A DNA stretch of 64,000 bases from Lasiosphaeris hirsuta. Lineage: Eukaryota > Ascomycota > Sordariomycetes > Sordariales > Lasiosphaeriaceae. Positions 34,112 to 45,736 of this stretch are shown in pieces. The notes below the pieces were generated by a model, which was not told where the DNA came from, made no database searches, and saw only the letters and a list, made by a program, of their open reading frames with translations. Numbering within the stretch: position 1 is the stretch's first letter; every line of letters starts with the position of its first letter. The translations under genes and the position numbers were made by a program. The stretch is taken from assembly GCA_030549175.1 (NCBI GenBank), contig JAUKUA010000005.1, positions 4,464,001 through 4,528,000 of the forward strand, in the 5' to 3' direction.

Positions 34112-34837
34112 TCAGGAGTCTTCGAGACAGGCACGCAGGGTACCGCGCCTGCACCGGCCAACAGACCTATGCTCCAGCCCATCGCTTATTTCCTCGCGCA
34201 GGGGCAAGCCGACTTCTTGGATCTTGCATCCTGCTCTCCATAGCAGATAGTAGCGATACAACGCATTGCCACTCCAACAGGTTATGAAGCCCTCAAGAAC
34301 AACGGATGGAACCCTCTTGAGGGAAATCCCAAGAAGACCTAGTTCCGGACGTTCCCCTGGGACCTCCGCGTAGATAAAGTCCGGTGCGCAAAAGTACTCG
34401 CCCATCGCGGGGGCGGGGCATATGCCTGAGGCCGCATCCCAAATCCTGACGGTCTTATCGACTGAGGCCGACGCCAGCTGCTTGCCGTCAGGCCAGAAGA
34501 CGACCGAGTTGACATGGCTATGGCCCTCGGGCGCTCGAAACCGGTACGAAGCGTTCCTGGCGGTCTTGCCTTTGGTTTTGCCGATGGCTAGCCGGAGGTC
34601 ATCAAGGGCGACGCTGGTTTCTTTGATGTCCTCGGCCAGGTAATGCAAGGTTCCGTTGTCGGAGTCGGAGTGTAGGCTAGCTTGCCGGAGTCCTTCATTG
34701 ACCTTCTCGTGTAGCTTGGTACAGCTTGGTGCAGCTTGGTGTGGATTGACGCGAAGGATTCGGAGGCGTCCAAGATGTCCGGGCATAAGGGAGGGAAGCT
34801 CGCAACGAGATGTACTCGGAAGAAGCCCCCCACCCAC
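34112..34837 (-). pseudogene. WD40-repeat fragment, probable NLR/STAND-type gene remnant
   Basis: A single good WD40 repeat is visible: EGHSHVNSVVFWPDGKQLASASVDKTVRIWD. It is preceded by about 50 residues of helical sequence (LHYLAEDIKETSVALDDLR) and followed by unrelated or scrambled sequence. In fungi, a lone WD40 repeat after a helical linker often comes from NACHT-WD40 proteins involved in incompatibility and immunity. No ATG, NACHT domain or further repeats are present, so I treat it as a fragment. Confidence 0.55.
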
Positions 34838-35130
34838 AGTGGGGGTTTACGCTTTCGGATCCTGCGCCAAAGGAATTATTCACGGCCAAGGTGGTTTCTC
34901 CATACCAGTTATCTCTATTTCTCTGTGCTAGTAACTGTCTTCTAAAAGCTGCATTGGCACACACAAGGCCACTTCCCTCCTGTCCGAGATTCTTTGTTTT
35001 CTTCCTCCCAAAGATGTCAACCTGGAGAACCCTTCCCTCTGCTGAGAAGTAAAGCAAAAAGAAAAAAAGAGAAAGAAACAACAGCGCACAGATTCATCGT
35101 CTTCCTCCTTCCTTCTTACCCGCGCAACGC

Positions 35131-36435
35131 TCAAAGCTTGCGAGGAAGCCGCGCCAACAGCCGACCCCAAGAACCAACTGCGATCCTGGCTGGGTTCGCC
35201 GTGTACGGAAGGGGGCGAAACACACCGGCACCCTGGCGGCCGCCCAACACGGAGTTGGTGGCGGTAGTGGCGATATTGGTCGTGTTACCGAGGCTAAGCA
35301 GTCGAGCAACATGGGCTGCAGTGTTTGCGTTGGAAGAGGCGCGGAAGCGGTAGTGGCCTAGGAGCGGAGAGAAGAGGGAGCCCATCGAGGACTGCAGGGT
35401 ACGGGAATCGTCGACACCACCAAGACGCGCATGTACGCCCGCCATGCTGATCACATCCAAGATCTCGCTGTACTTGATGATAACCTCGATGCCCTGATCT
35501 GAAACGTTACTGCTGCCGCCATCGTCCTTGCCGCCCAGGAGACGCAGGCGGAGCTCGCCATCTCCCTTGGAGAGACTCTCGCAAGTGCTCGTAATGTTGC
35601 CGTATTCGTCGCGTCTCCAGGTAAGAACCGAAGAGTGGTCGGCAATACGCTGGACACGTCGCTCATGATGCTCTTTATCGGTGGGCTTGTCCATGGTTAG
35701 ACCGCCTAAATCAAGACGGACCATGGTATGGGGGCCGGGACGACGTGTTGGAACGTGGGCGAGAGTACTCTTAGCTGCTTTCTTCTGATTTCCGATGGGG
35801 ATGGGGCTGATGGTGAGAGAAGGCGCATCGACATTACGGTCCGATTGATAGAGAGCAACCAGGGTGTGGGGCACCTCGGACCCGAGATCATCGTATAGAC
35901 CCATGTCGACTCGGAGGGTATCTGCCGTCTGAGGAAGGGCGGCGATGCAGTGGCGTAGTTTGGTGGCAAGTAAATGCTGAAGCTCGGCCTTGGCCCGTCC
36001 GCTCAGGGTGGTGACAGTCATTTCGCCCGTGGTCGGGTTGAAGTGCTACGTAATCCCCAAGCAATTAACCAAGTATCTCTGCAACGTGAGTGCAATATGT
36101 GGACTTACCACACTGATGGTGGCGTGAGGGAAGGCTTCCTTGAGCTGGTCCAGCCGTGGAAAGTTGTAGACAAGAAAGCCGCGTGGGTAATAAGGTGGTG
36201 GTGATCGACCGGGTTGACAAGAAAGTGGTAGTCCTGGACCTCAACATGGGATCCGAGGCGGGAGTGGAGGGTCGCCATGATCTTATGTAGCCGCTGGGGC
36301 AGCAGCTGGGAATCGTCTTGAGGAGTCTACGTCCGTTAGCTTCCGACCGCCGCAATTTGTGACGCGCACGAGGGGATAAAGGACACAAGGACCCAAAAGG
36401 AATGGATCAAGCAAAGACCGCAAAAGACTTACCAT
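35131..36435 (-). CDS. Unrecognised intracellular protein; apparent single frameshift
   Basis: Three exons are suggested: the bare start codon 36433-36435 followed at once by GTAAGTC, exon 36109-36326 after a GCTAAC branch site, and exon 35131-36045 (GTAAGT donor, ACGTAG acceptor). The product would be about 380 residues. Exon 2 opens MTPQDDSQLLPQRLHKIM and later reads FLVYNFPRLDQLKEAFPH; exon 3 opens HFNPTTGEMTVTTLSGRAK. FLVYNF and exon 3 share a frame, but the first half of exon 2 (VEVQDYHFLVNPVDHHHLI) lies in another, so one base seems lost near 36195. There is no signal peptide or membrane segment. The exon 3 frame (about 300 codons, no stops) shows a real gene. I do not recognise the family. 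Confidence 0.65.
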
Positions 36436-36850
36436 GATGAAAGAATGCGAGTTGCTTGCGCGGGTGAGGTTAGAAAGGGTAATGGCCCGGGAAGCAACTG
36501 GCCCAATTTTGATAGTTTGTGATTTGGGTGTGGTGATGGCGATAAAGAGCAGCGCACCAAGAGAGCAAAAATCAACTTGGAGAGCACGGCCCCCTCTTCT
36601 TCAGACATGCCTGACCACCAAGATCGCATGGTGAAACACTCAAGGCGAAGATAAAGAGAAAAGATGGGACGATAAAGAGGGGGAGGTTATCACCAGGGGG
36701 GTGGAGGTGCCTGGCATCCATGCGGATAGAGACCACCATATTGGGGCCGTCTAGCGGCACCGAATATTGTGCCTGCGGCGACCGGGCCCGCTGGGTAGTG
36801 TGTGTATGTATGTATGTATGTACATATATATATGTAAATATGTACAATCT

Positions 36851-36935
<85 letters not shown>
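36851..36935. repeat. (ATC)n microsatellite, about 28 units
   Basis: Uninterrupted ATC repeats over about 85 bases, preceded by a GTAT/TATG-type run (36800-36842). It is not within a recognised gene. Confidence 0.95.
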
Positions 36936-36937
<2 letters not shown>

Positions 36938-37560
36938 GCTATCCGCCTACAAGCCGCTTTAACTTGCTTCATATCGGTTCAGTGAATATATCTAGGCGAG
37001 CTGGAACGCTCTGGATCCAGGCTTCGGGCTCCACCACGGCCGCAAAGCCGTTCCTCAGGGAAAACAAAAAAATAGGATCGAATCAAAGCCGTGATAGCCG
37101 CGGGCGAAGCTGGCAGGAGGAGGGGGAGAAAAGGGCCTCAGTGCTTTCAAGCTGTGCGACAACCCGTCCCTGTGTTGATGCCTGACTACATTCACGGCGA
37201 AAGCCGCAACACGTAGACAACTGAGGCACCTGCTTGCGTGAGACTGCCGTGCTCTTTTTAGGTCGACTCAGCTGGCTCGGTCCTCCGCCTACAAACGGTG
37301 AACACTACAGACCTACTAATTCTGCTATGAACCTGCCATGTCATAGTGATGGAAATCCTAGGAGGGCTGTCGAGTTCGACACCAGGGGCCTTGACCCACC
37401 CTCCCTTCTTCTTCAAGCTTGGCATAGTGCCAATCTTGGCGAAGTCGATGAAGTTAGATGGAAAGAACTACAGAATCAGGAATGAAGAGCAGTCAGGAAG
37501 GAGTGTCACAACATATACTATATGACATGAATATTACTAGTATTTATTTGGTCAACGTTG

Positions 37561-37713
37561 CCGATCGCGGCTGATGACGACTTCGAAGCAGTACTAAGCC
37601 AGCTAGAGGAGAGGGTCGTCGAGCTTTACAACGCTCTTCTCTTGTATCAGATGAAGAGTGCAGAGAAAGCGCACGAGGCCGTCGTGAAGCTGCTGCAAAC
37701 GCGCAGTTGCTGA
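37561..37713 (+). pseudogene. Scrap resembling the N-terminal helical domain of fungal NACHT proteins
   Basis: Reads DDDFEAVLSQLEERVVELYN followed by ALLLYQMKSA and ends at TGA. The pattern LE-x-x-V-x-x-LY-x-ALL-x-YQMKS is typical of the helical region before the NACHT domain in fungal NLR-like proteins. Nothing else of such a gene is next to it. The match is short, so the call is tentative. Confidence 0.4.
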
Positions 37714-38462
37714 CTGTTTATATCTATAGTTTAGAAACTTCAAGTTTAACTTGGGTCGTTAGATTTATACTTTGAGAATGAGCGGTAGTTTTAGTAGGTC
37801 TGTTAACGGTGGTTTTTTATATTGGTAAAGGGAAAGCGGTAGTACTTGATGGACTGGTGTCCTAAAACTGGGTTTAGGATCGGCCCGATTTTAAATCACG
37901 GTAACTATAGCCAAACTAAGCTCGGCTCAGAGAGGTACTCGCTTTAGCTTAGCTTACCTCTCCTACTTGGGCTCTGCGACTAATCCGGGCTTGGTCAGAA
38001 AATATTATGGGGGGAGAGGGGGGGGGGGGGCTAAACAGGTATACGAAATACCAATGGTGATAGCTTTATAGAACGGTTGGAGTCGGCGCCGTTCACCGGA
38101 AGCGCCTGTCCCAACGCCCAGGCGATAGTAAGTCCTAGAAAACAAGTGGATGCCATTGACCAAAAAGGTTATATGGGAAGGCGCGAGAAAGGTAGGTTGC
38201 CTACTGTGTGTACGATTTTGGTGGGCACTCCTAGTCTAAGGACGAAAAGGGAAATGTCGTGTGCCCAGATTCGTCTCATAGTACCAGGCAGGAATCACGC
38301 AATTCATGTTTAAGATTTTTTTTCCAACTTAATTTGTCATTCGGGTGCTGCCTTGGTAGCTGTCGCTAGGTTACGGCAGATTTGCTAGACTGACAAAGTC
38401 ACGACCAAATATAACTACGGTAATACTGACCTTACCAGACGGGCGACCGCTTTCAATCACTG

Positions 38463-39140
38463 TTAGTTGTTAGTATCACTCACCGCGGCCACAGACTCCA
38501 ACTCTTCTTCATCGTAATCCTCGGTTTCAAGGTCCCGATCCACAGCCGCGTCCAGACCGAGAAGGAACATATTCATGGCAATGCGCAGCAGCGCACTCTC
38601 CTCAGGGCTATCACCGCCGTCATCCGCAGCCACCTCAAGCGCCTCCTGCCGCTCGATATACGCCACCGTCTCAACATCAGACTCGCCCTCAAAGTACTTG
38701 TCCAGCACCCTTCGGCAAGCCTCCTTCGCACGCGCACTCTTCTCCAGCGCTGTGGTGTTGATGACGTAGTCAAAGAGAGTCATGCTCGCATGCAGCCGGC
38801 GGGCGTACAGAACCCCCCCCGTCAGCTTGCGCGCGCACGGCTCCGCCGAGTCGAGAACGGCCTGCGTGGCGTAGCCTAGCCGGTACGACAGGATCGGGTC
38901 GGCCAGGTACCGCCGCGCCTCGCCCAGGCCCTGCAGAGCGAGGGACCGGCTGACGCTGTTGATGGTTGAGGTACGCATGATTGGGAATACGTACCACGTC
39001 CAGGAGCCGATCGATACCGCTGGGTCGAGCTCACCGCGCAGCTTCTGGATGGCGAGGGAGAAAGGGGAGTTGCGGAAGGTGCGCTTCGGGGTTTGGGCTT
39101 CCTTGATGCGCTGGAGGGTGTCCATGGTGGGGGTGTCCAT
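38463..39140 (-). CDS. DUF1810 family protein
   Basis: Single exon, 225 residues. The core matches DUF1810: an N-terminal helix, SWTWYVFPIM, ALQGLGEARRYLADPILSYR, a central ASMTLFDYV and VLDKYFEGESD. DUF1810 proteins are small soluble proteins of unknown role, found in bacteria and fungi. The fungal version here adds an acidic C-terminal tail (DYDEEELESVAAV). Two in-frame ATGs are close together (39140 and 39125); the first has ACCACC before it and is preferred. A T-rich run lies about 70 bases upstream. No signal peptide. Confidence 0.85.
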   Translation of the reverse strand: MDTPTMDTLQRIKEAQTPKRTFRNSPFSLAIQKLRGELDPAVSIGSWTWYVFPIMRTSTINSVSRSLALQGLGEARRYLADPILSYRLGYATQAVLDSAEPCARKLTGGVLYARRLHASMTLFDYVINTTALEKSARAKEACRRVLDKYFEGESDVETVAYIERQEALEVAADDGGDSPEESALLRIAMNMFLLGLDAAVDRDLETEDYDEEELESVAAVSDTNN

Positions 39141-39431
39141 GGTGGTTCGCTGTGGGTTAGTAGGTATGATGTGAGTAGTGGAGGGAATACGATGATAATA
39201 GCAAAGGTCTTTTTTTTTTTTTTTTTTGTAGGACGTGAGGAATATGATGTCAATTTATATCCAAAACGAAAGCCTGGTGAGCTGGGACGCAGCGTCGTCT
39301 TTGTTCCGCAAACAATCAACCTCACCCTCCAAGACAATCGCGTTGATCCCACGGCCTCAAGAGGCAGCCAGACTCAATTTTGACGCCTTGTACACGAATA
39401 CCACGCAACCCAGCCATTTGATCCTACCCGC

Positions 39432-40413
39432 TCACAAAAAGTTATCAAACCACCTCACGGCCTGCAAGAACGCCTCCTCCTTGCCAAACCGCTGCACCGG
39501 CACCGACACATCAGCGCGGACCCCGAACCCATGACTGGTCCCCGAATACAGCGAAACCTGATACGGCACCTTGGTCGCCCCCAACAACCCCTCCACCTCC
39601 CCCCTCCTCGCCGGCGACATCATCGAATCCGTCTCGGCTGCCGCGATAGCCGCAGGCGCCTTGATCGCCTTGATCTCCCCGTCCTCTAGGAGGCTGGGGT
39701 GCGCAGCGAACGCGGCATCCCCGCCCTTGCCAGCGGCCGCGAACCGGAACGCGTACCGCCCGCCGAAGCAGTAGCCCGTGAGGCCGATCTTGCGCACGCC
39801 TAGCGTGGTGCGCAGCAGCGCCATCGTCTGCGCGATGATCGGGTCCGTCACGTCCGGGCCGTGCTTGGCCAGGAAGGCCGACGTGTTGAACCCCGGCACG
39901 TTGATGTCGCCTGACGCGTTCTCGCCGCTGAACAGGTCCGGCGCGATGGTCAGGTAGCCGGCGCGGGCGAAGCTGTCGGCGAGGCTGGGGCCGGGGGTGT
40001 TAGCGGGGAGTTTGTTTGTGCGAGGGGAGAGGAGGGAAAAGGGGGGGGAGGGGGGGGACGACGGACAGCTTGTTCGCGGCTAGCTCAATACCGAAGACGT
40101 CGGTTAGGTAGAGCACGGCGGTGCCCTCGCGGGCCTTGGTGCGGCTGGAGGTTGGGTCGGGCTTGGTGATGTAGACCCGCACTTGGTGTGGCGTGTGTCA
40201 GCACGGGGGACGGCTCCGGGAATGGGACAACCCACGGCCGTTGTGCGTCTCCTCGACGCCCTTGGTGGTGCCGTTGTGCGCCACAATGGAAGCGTCCACG
40301 GCCGCACACGAGTCCTGCTGTGCGCCGACCCTCCAAGGCGCACCGGGGGTGGCGCCCGCCACGCCCGAGAGCAGCAGCGCCGACAGCAGCGTTGAGACGG
40401 TAGCAGCGCGCAT
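39432..40413 (-). CDS. Secreted dienelactone hydrolase family protein
   Basis: Alpha/beta-hydrolase of the dienelactone hydrolase family, which opens lactones such as dienelactones with a Cys-His-Asp triad. Exons 40236-40413, 40067-40181 and 39432-39984 give 281 residues. The N-terminus is a signal peptide (MRAATVSTLLSALLLSGVAG). The second exon carries VYITKP and AVLYLTDVFGIELAANKL; the third carries FARAGYLTIAPDLFSGE, the nucleophile C170 in GYCFGG, and the His in SGTSHGFGVR. Intron 1 is 54 nt; intron 2 is 82 nt with an unusual GTCCGT donor and a long C-run. Fungal secreted homologues are common and their substrates are mostly unknown. Confidence 0.9.
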
Positions 40414-41150
40414 GGTGAGGATTGCGGACTAGACGAGGAACGGTGGGTAACACGGGGTCGGGGGGAGACCCAGCTCAGATATACTCGGGTCGAGTCGCAT
40501 CAACAACACCGTACGGTCAACCGCGTATATACCCATGTCTTAACCACTCCCTCCCAACACTCTATGCCCCCTTGCATGCCATTTCCCCTCCCGCACCCGC
40601 ACCGCACCCCGCGATGCTTTTACCACTCAATTCACCTGGGGTCGCAGATTGCCGTGATCCGCGGGAGAAGTCGCCATTTCGAGCCCAGATGGGGTGCCAT
40701 TGGATCCACGGAAGGATGCCCTCCTGGCCGCGGGTCTTTGGTACCCTATGGGCAGAGACATGTGGGGTGGGGGAGAAGGGACAAAAACGATTACCACCTC
40801 CCGTGGCACCGTGGCGGCTAATCAACCACGTCATCCCAAGTCTCCCCTCGCAACCCGTCGTCGCATTCCCCGGCTTGGCGCGCGAGACCCAGTGCCAGGA
40901 ACTTGAACCGAGAGGACCGGGAACCATTTTGTATTCAACTTCAAGTCCCCGACATACCCCCAGTATTCACAACATCGGGGACAAAGCACAAGAACGCCAT
41001 TGCTATCCATGCGCTTATCCCGTATACTTTCTCATAAGTCCATACGGTGCCATTCATACCCATCCCGATCCCATACACAAAACCGCCATCCATTAACAAT
41101 ACACACACCCGTGCCACCCCCCTCCCCCCCCACCTTTTTTTTGTACCTCC
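40414..41150. other. Intergenic region
   Basis: Promoter side of the hydrolase gene and 3' side of Akr1. C-rich near 41110-41140. No protein-like frame. Confidence 0.55.
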
Positions 41151-43607
41151 CTAAACCTCATCCCCGGCCACCGCCTCATATCCACTAGCCCGTCCCGTCC
41201 TTGCCCGTCCGCGCGATGCCTCCATCATCCGCGGACTCTCGTACATATCCGTATAATTGACTGTATCCCCGCCGAGGACCGCCGCGCCCGTTTCGCGTCG
41301 CCCAAACAGCGGCGCCGGGTCGCACCAAAAGTCCTTACAGTTGGTAACACACCCGCGGCTGTAGGGATTTCGTCTTCCCCTACGTTTCCCACCCTTGCTC
41401 GTGGCGGCACCACGGCCAGTAGCCGTCTCGATGAAGGCGTCGACGCCCAGAAGCTTGCCCCACTGCTTGAGGAAGCCCTGGCCGTGTTTATGGTTGTGGC
41501 CGCCGTGGCCGGACTGGGCGGTGGCAGCGGCGCCAGAGGGTGGCAGCTGCGAGGGGTCTAGGGGCGCTCCGGTCGAGGTAAAGGTGCTGGTGAGCGCGGC
41601 GGCTGAGTGGTGGTCGACGCCAAACATGTTTTCGTATGTCGTCATGGCACGTGAGACTTGGACAAACTGCACAAAGAGGAGCATGGACACCCAGGTGAGC
41701 TGTAGGGTTGCCCAGATGGCAAGCAGGAGGGTGTACGCGTCGGCATTGACTACGCGGCAGAGGGAGGCCGAAAGGACGTTGCACTCGTCTGAGGTGTTGG
41801 TAGAGATGGAGGTGAGATCTGACATGTTAGTCTTGGGCTTGAGGTGCAGGGTAAACAAAGAGCTCACAATTGTAGACCAGCCAATCGAACGAGATGATTC
41901 CGAGGGCGAGGTTAATGAGGTAGAGGAAAAAGTGGCGGTGGTTGTTGACACCGATACAATTGTAGACCCACGGGCAATGGCTGGCATCTGTTGTTAGCCA
42001 AGCTCATAATCTGATTGTCAGGGGCACTCTACTGGTCATGCTTGGCGACGCAGCGCTGGCATCTGCGACAATGCTTGCTTCTCAACGGAGTCCTGATCAT
42101 GCACGTAACACAAAAATTGGAGTCGTCAAACTTCCAAGTCGCAATCAGGTCGTCAATCACAGCCTTTTGTTCAGCAATGCCATTCATCTTGGGCACAAAG
42201 CCAGGGTCATCAGTCATGCACCTGACATAAAACCAAGTCGTTAGGGAGATAAAGGCGGCAAAAGAAAGATTCAGCAACAGTGTTCGATCTGCTCAATTGG
42301 TCAGCCTGCATAAACATGGCAGAAGAGATGGTCCCAACCAAGGCTTACCGGCACCAAACAAGCTGTGCGGGAGGACGGTAAAGAGCCAATTCAGTGTGCA
42401 AAAGAACAGAGAGGCGGCAAAAATGCCAGACATCCAAGGCTGTTGGCGTGGTCAGCAGTGTCTTGATGGATTGGCGAGGGGAAACCTACCGTCCTCTCGA
42501 ACGACCTCATATCCGGTGGTGCGTATGCAATCAGCTGCTTCCCCACCCATTGAATCGAGTAGGCAATGACGCCGCTTATCGGGATGCCGGCGTAGATGGG
42601 CATCCCGGACACGATGAAGACCACGGAATAGACCAGCAGGAACGGCCACAGGTAGAAGAACTTGGTCATGAACCCCCGCCTGTCCTTCAGGATGTAGGTT
42701 GCACCCGGCCAGCTCGGGATGACGGCGTTGCCGTCGTCGTCGTAGCCGCACTCGTTGAGCGCCTTGTGCCATGCGCCCACCGTGTTGAGCTCTTGCGCCG
42801 TGGTGGAGGGGGTCTTGCCCGTCGTCGTCTTGGCGAACCGATCGGATCCGTACTCGATGAGCTTCTGGATGCACCCCGGGCTGCCCTTGACCAGCGCCCA
42901 GTGGAGGGCGGTGAATCCCTGCTCGTCCGTGGCGTGTACGCTGGCCCCCCACCGCAAGAACACATCGACGCAAGCCGGAAACCCCTTGTATGCGGACCAC
43001 ATAAGACCGGTGTGGCCGAACTGATCCTCGACGTCGACCGGGATGCCCTGGTGCAGGAGCAGCACGATCAGGAGGACATTGCCGTTGAAAGTGCTGATGT
43101 GTAATGTGTTGTAGCCCTGAGAGTCGGTGATTAGGGGGTCGGCGCCGTGCTGGAGGAGAAGGTGGACCGTGTAGTAGTGACACCGTTGGGCGGCCCACTG
43201 CAGCGGTGTCGCGATGCTCTCGCCGCCCTTGCGGTTGATCTCGGCGCCGTGGTCGATGAGGAACTTGCACATGGCGTACTGGTTGTTGATCGCGGCCCAC
43301 TAGGGAGGCGCAAGTCAGCTTCGACCTTCAAGGTTAGAAGGGGGCAAGGTTGGGCACGTACATGCAGCGGCGTGATGCCCTCATCGTCTGTGTAGGTTGC
43401 GTCGTACTCGCCGTCCTCAAAGAGCCTCTCCATCCCGGCGACATCGCCCACCCGCGCCATCTGCATGATGTCGTTCTGGAGAGTGTCGGGGGGGAGGCTG
43501 CCCAGCTCCATCTCGTTGTTGAGCTTCGGCGTCGCGGTGCCGGACTTGGAGGGGGGTTGTGCGGGCGCAGCGCTCGCCGCACTGCTGGGTGCGTCGTGTT
43601 GCGCCAT
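41151..43607 (-). CDS. akr1: Palmitoyltransferase Akr1 (ankyrin repeats plus DHHC domain)
   Basis: Membrane enzyme that S-acylates cytosolic proteins at the Golgi or early endosome. Six exons: 43362-43607, 42490-43299, 42349-42439, 42033-42288, 41868-41980 and 41151-41818, giving 727 residues. Residues 50-280 hold about six ankyrin repeats ([28 protein letters not shown]). Several membrane segments follow. The Cys-rich domain reads [18 protein letters not shown], and the active site D467-H468-H469-C470 is split by the 52-nt intron 41981-42032 and followed by [19 protein letters not shown]. The C-terminus has the family motif [14 protein letters not shown]. All introns are 49-62 nt with standard ends except the GTAGAG donor at the active site. 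Budding yeast Akr1 has DHYC where this has DHHC. All frames join cleanly. Confidence 0.96.
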
Positions 43608-44393
43608 TGCCTCGGCGGTCGAGAGAGGCCTCAGGGAGTCGGGCGCTTCACAATCTGCGCCTGCTGCGATGGTCGGTGGGGATGCGAGGCCACGGCAGCG
43701 GCGGGATCAGCAGGGTCTGGCGTCGTCGAGCGTCAGATTCGTCAGGAACTCATAGGCATGGCGGAAAAGGGGTATCAAACAAGCGGGCAACAGATGCGGT
43801 GGGAAAAAGGCACGAGGGAGAAAACCCAAGGGCTTGGGGATTGTCAGCAATTAATGGCGCGGAAGAGCCAAAAGGGCTGCGGGACAAAAGCTCATTGACT
43901 GTGAGGTCGAGGGTATTTTGGGATTATGCGAGGATCAGACCCAGGGGCTGCTGCCTTATTCAGCCGTTGTTTCCTCAGTAGGTGCTCGCCAGGCAAGCCC
44001 GGTTTGGCACCAGGGCAACTCGCAAAGTCTCGAGGCTGAGCCCAGCGTTTGACGCGTCGCAAGCCACCGCCCCGCCTGATTGGCGAGGGGGTGCACCCAA
44101 CGGCTCCACCCCAGTTACGACGGCGGTTTTTGGCTTCGGGTCCCACAATTGCGGGTTGCGACAGCTCACCTGTAAAATTCCCATGGGCTGAGGTTGACTG
44201 GACATGGCCTTATTCCGCCGTCTCGGAAACATCGCTGGCCGATTGACAAACTGACATCATCCTCATCTGGTTCCGCTATAAGACGGCTTTGCACCCAGCG
44301 CAACTGGGCAGCCAACGCAGCGACTCGACACGACTCGACACGCGAACAGAGAGCAGGGCAACAAACGACAAGACAAGGACAGGTCACCATCCA

Positions 44394-44428
<35 letters not shown>

Positions 44429-44442
44429 CTCCGACTATCGTC
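43608..44442. other. Divergent intergenic region
   Basis: Shared promoter region between akr1 (leftward) and the SRP-receptor gene (rightward). The CA repeat lies just before the right-hand start codon. Confidence 0.6.
44391..44428. repeat. (CA)n microsatellite in a 5' leader
   Basis: CA repeats ending 14 bases before the SRP-receptor start codon, so probably transcribed as 5' leader. Confidence 0.9.
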
Positions 44443-45408
44443 ATGGCGGCCCTCGACACTCTCAAAGCCTTCTTCGAGGCGTCCCTCAAGCCCTCACCCG
44501 TCGTCTTCGCAATCGGCTTCGCCTTCGTCCTCTTCTTCCCCGTCCTGCTGCACATACTGGTGACCCAGAAGAGCACCTACACCACCCTCCCCTCGGTTCT
44601 CCTCGTCGGCCCCTCGGGGGCAGGCAAGACCGCCCTACTCACCCTCTTGGAGCGGGGGCCCCTATCGGCACCGGCCGGCGAGAAGCCTAGCTTGACGGGC
44701 CCGGCCTCCCCGGCGCCGACGCACACCTCGCAAGCGCCCGCCGCGGTAGAGCTCGCCGTCTCGACGGACGGCACCTCCTCCTTCCGCGACGACCTCGACG
44801 CGACAGGCGCCACAGCCAAGCGGTTCCTACTGATCGACACACCCGGCCACGCCAAGCTCCGCCGCCTCGCCCTCTCGCACCTATCCCCGGCCAAGCCATC
44901 AACCTCGCCCACCTCGTCCTACTCGGCCACCCCCAAGTCGCGGCTCAAGGGCCTCGTCTTCGTGCTCGACGCCGCCGCCCTCGCCGACGGCGACGCCCTC
45001 CCCGCCACCGCCGCCTACCTCTACGATGTGTTGCTCGCGCTGCAGAAGCGCGCGTCGGGCGCCAAGGGCAGCAAGCCGCCGCCCGCCATCCCCGTGCTGA
45101 TCGCCGCCAACAAGCTCGACCTGTTCACGGCGCTGCCGGCCGCCCTGGTCAAGAGCAACCTCGAGGCCGAGCTGGGGCGGATTCGCAAGACGAGGAGTCG
45201 CGGGCTTCTGGACTCGGGCGTTGGGGCCGACGACGATGTGGCCGGGATTGAAGAGGGGGATGATTGGCTGGGCGAGTATGGGAGTGACAAGTTCTCGTTC
45301 AAGCAGATGCTGGAGTTTGATATCGAGGTGGAGGTTGTTGGGGGCAGTGTCCTAGGCGACGGGCCTGGGGCGGACAGGTGGTGGAAGTGGATTGGGCAGA
45401 GGGCTTGA
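44443..45408 (+). CDS. Signal recognition particle receptor subunit beta
   Basis: ER membrane GTPase (yeast Srp102 family) that anchors the SRP receptor alpha subunit during cotranslational targeting. Single exon, 321 residues, start ATG in TCGTCATGGCG. One N-terminal membrane anchor (about residues 20-40) is followed by the P-loop GPSGAGKT (56-63), LIDTPGH (Walker B / G3) and the guanine-specifying motif as NKLD in LIAANKLDLF (G4). The C-terminus is short, with KWIGQRA. Low-complexity Ser/Pro/Ala loops lie between G1 and G3, as in other fungal versions. No disruption is seen. The SRP-receptor beta family is the only one I know with this anchor plus small-GTPase layout. Confidence 0.92.
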   Translation: MAALDTLKAFFEASLKPSPVVFAIGFAFVLFFPVLLHILVTQKSTYTTLPSVLLVGPSGAGKTALLTLLERGPLSAPAGEKPSLTGPASPAPTHTSQAPAAVELAVSTDGTSSFRDDLDATGATAKRFLLIDTPGHAKLRRLALSHLSPAKPSTSPTSSYSATPKSRLKGLVFVLDAAALADGDALPATAAYLYDVLLALQKRASGAKGSKPPPAIPVLIAANKLDLFTALPAALVKSNLEAELGRIRKTRSRGLLDSGVGADDDVAGIEEGDDWLGEYGSDKFSFKQMLEFDIEVEVVGGSVLGDGPGADRWWKWIGQRA

Positions 45409-45736
45409 GGCTCGCACATTGTTGGCGTTGGGTGGTGAGTGGTGTTTTGATAAACATACCGTAATGCGATAAATGTCATTTTACTCCCCTTTACAAATCA
45501 CACACAAAGCGAGCGAGCGAGCAGGCTTCTTGAATGACAGCAAATCACCAGCTGTAAAAGTTGAGTGTCCGTCCCATTTGCACAGGTTGAAGCTCCTATC
45601 TACACCCAAATGCTTTCCCTCCCGATGCGCAGTGTCTGTTCACATTAACCCTAACCCGGTACGTTAAGTCCAAGGCTCCCATATCCAGTCCCGGCCATGC
45701 GCCGAAAATCTAAGCAACGCACACAATCGGAAACGC
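45409..45736. other. Short convergent intergenic region
   Basis: 3' flanks of the SRP-receptor gene and the cystathionine beta-synthase gene. Nothing else seen. Confidence 0.6.

Larger units (their letters stand above)
36436..38462. other. Gene-poor region with a microsatellite and a gene scrap
   Basis: Holds the ATC microsatellite (36851-36935) and an NLR-like scrap (37561-37713). The rest is AT-rich in places (37730-38000) with no protein-like frame. Confidence 0.5.
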
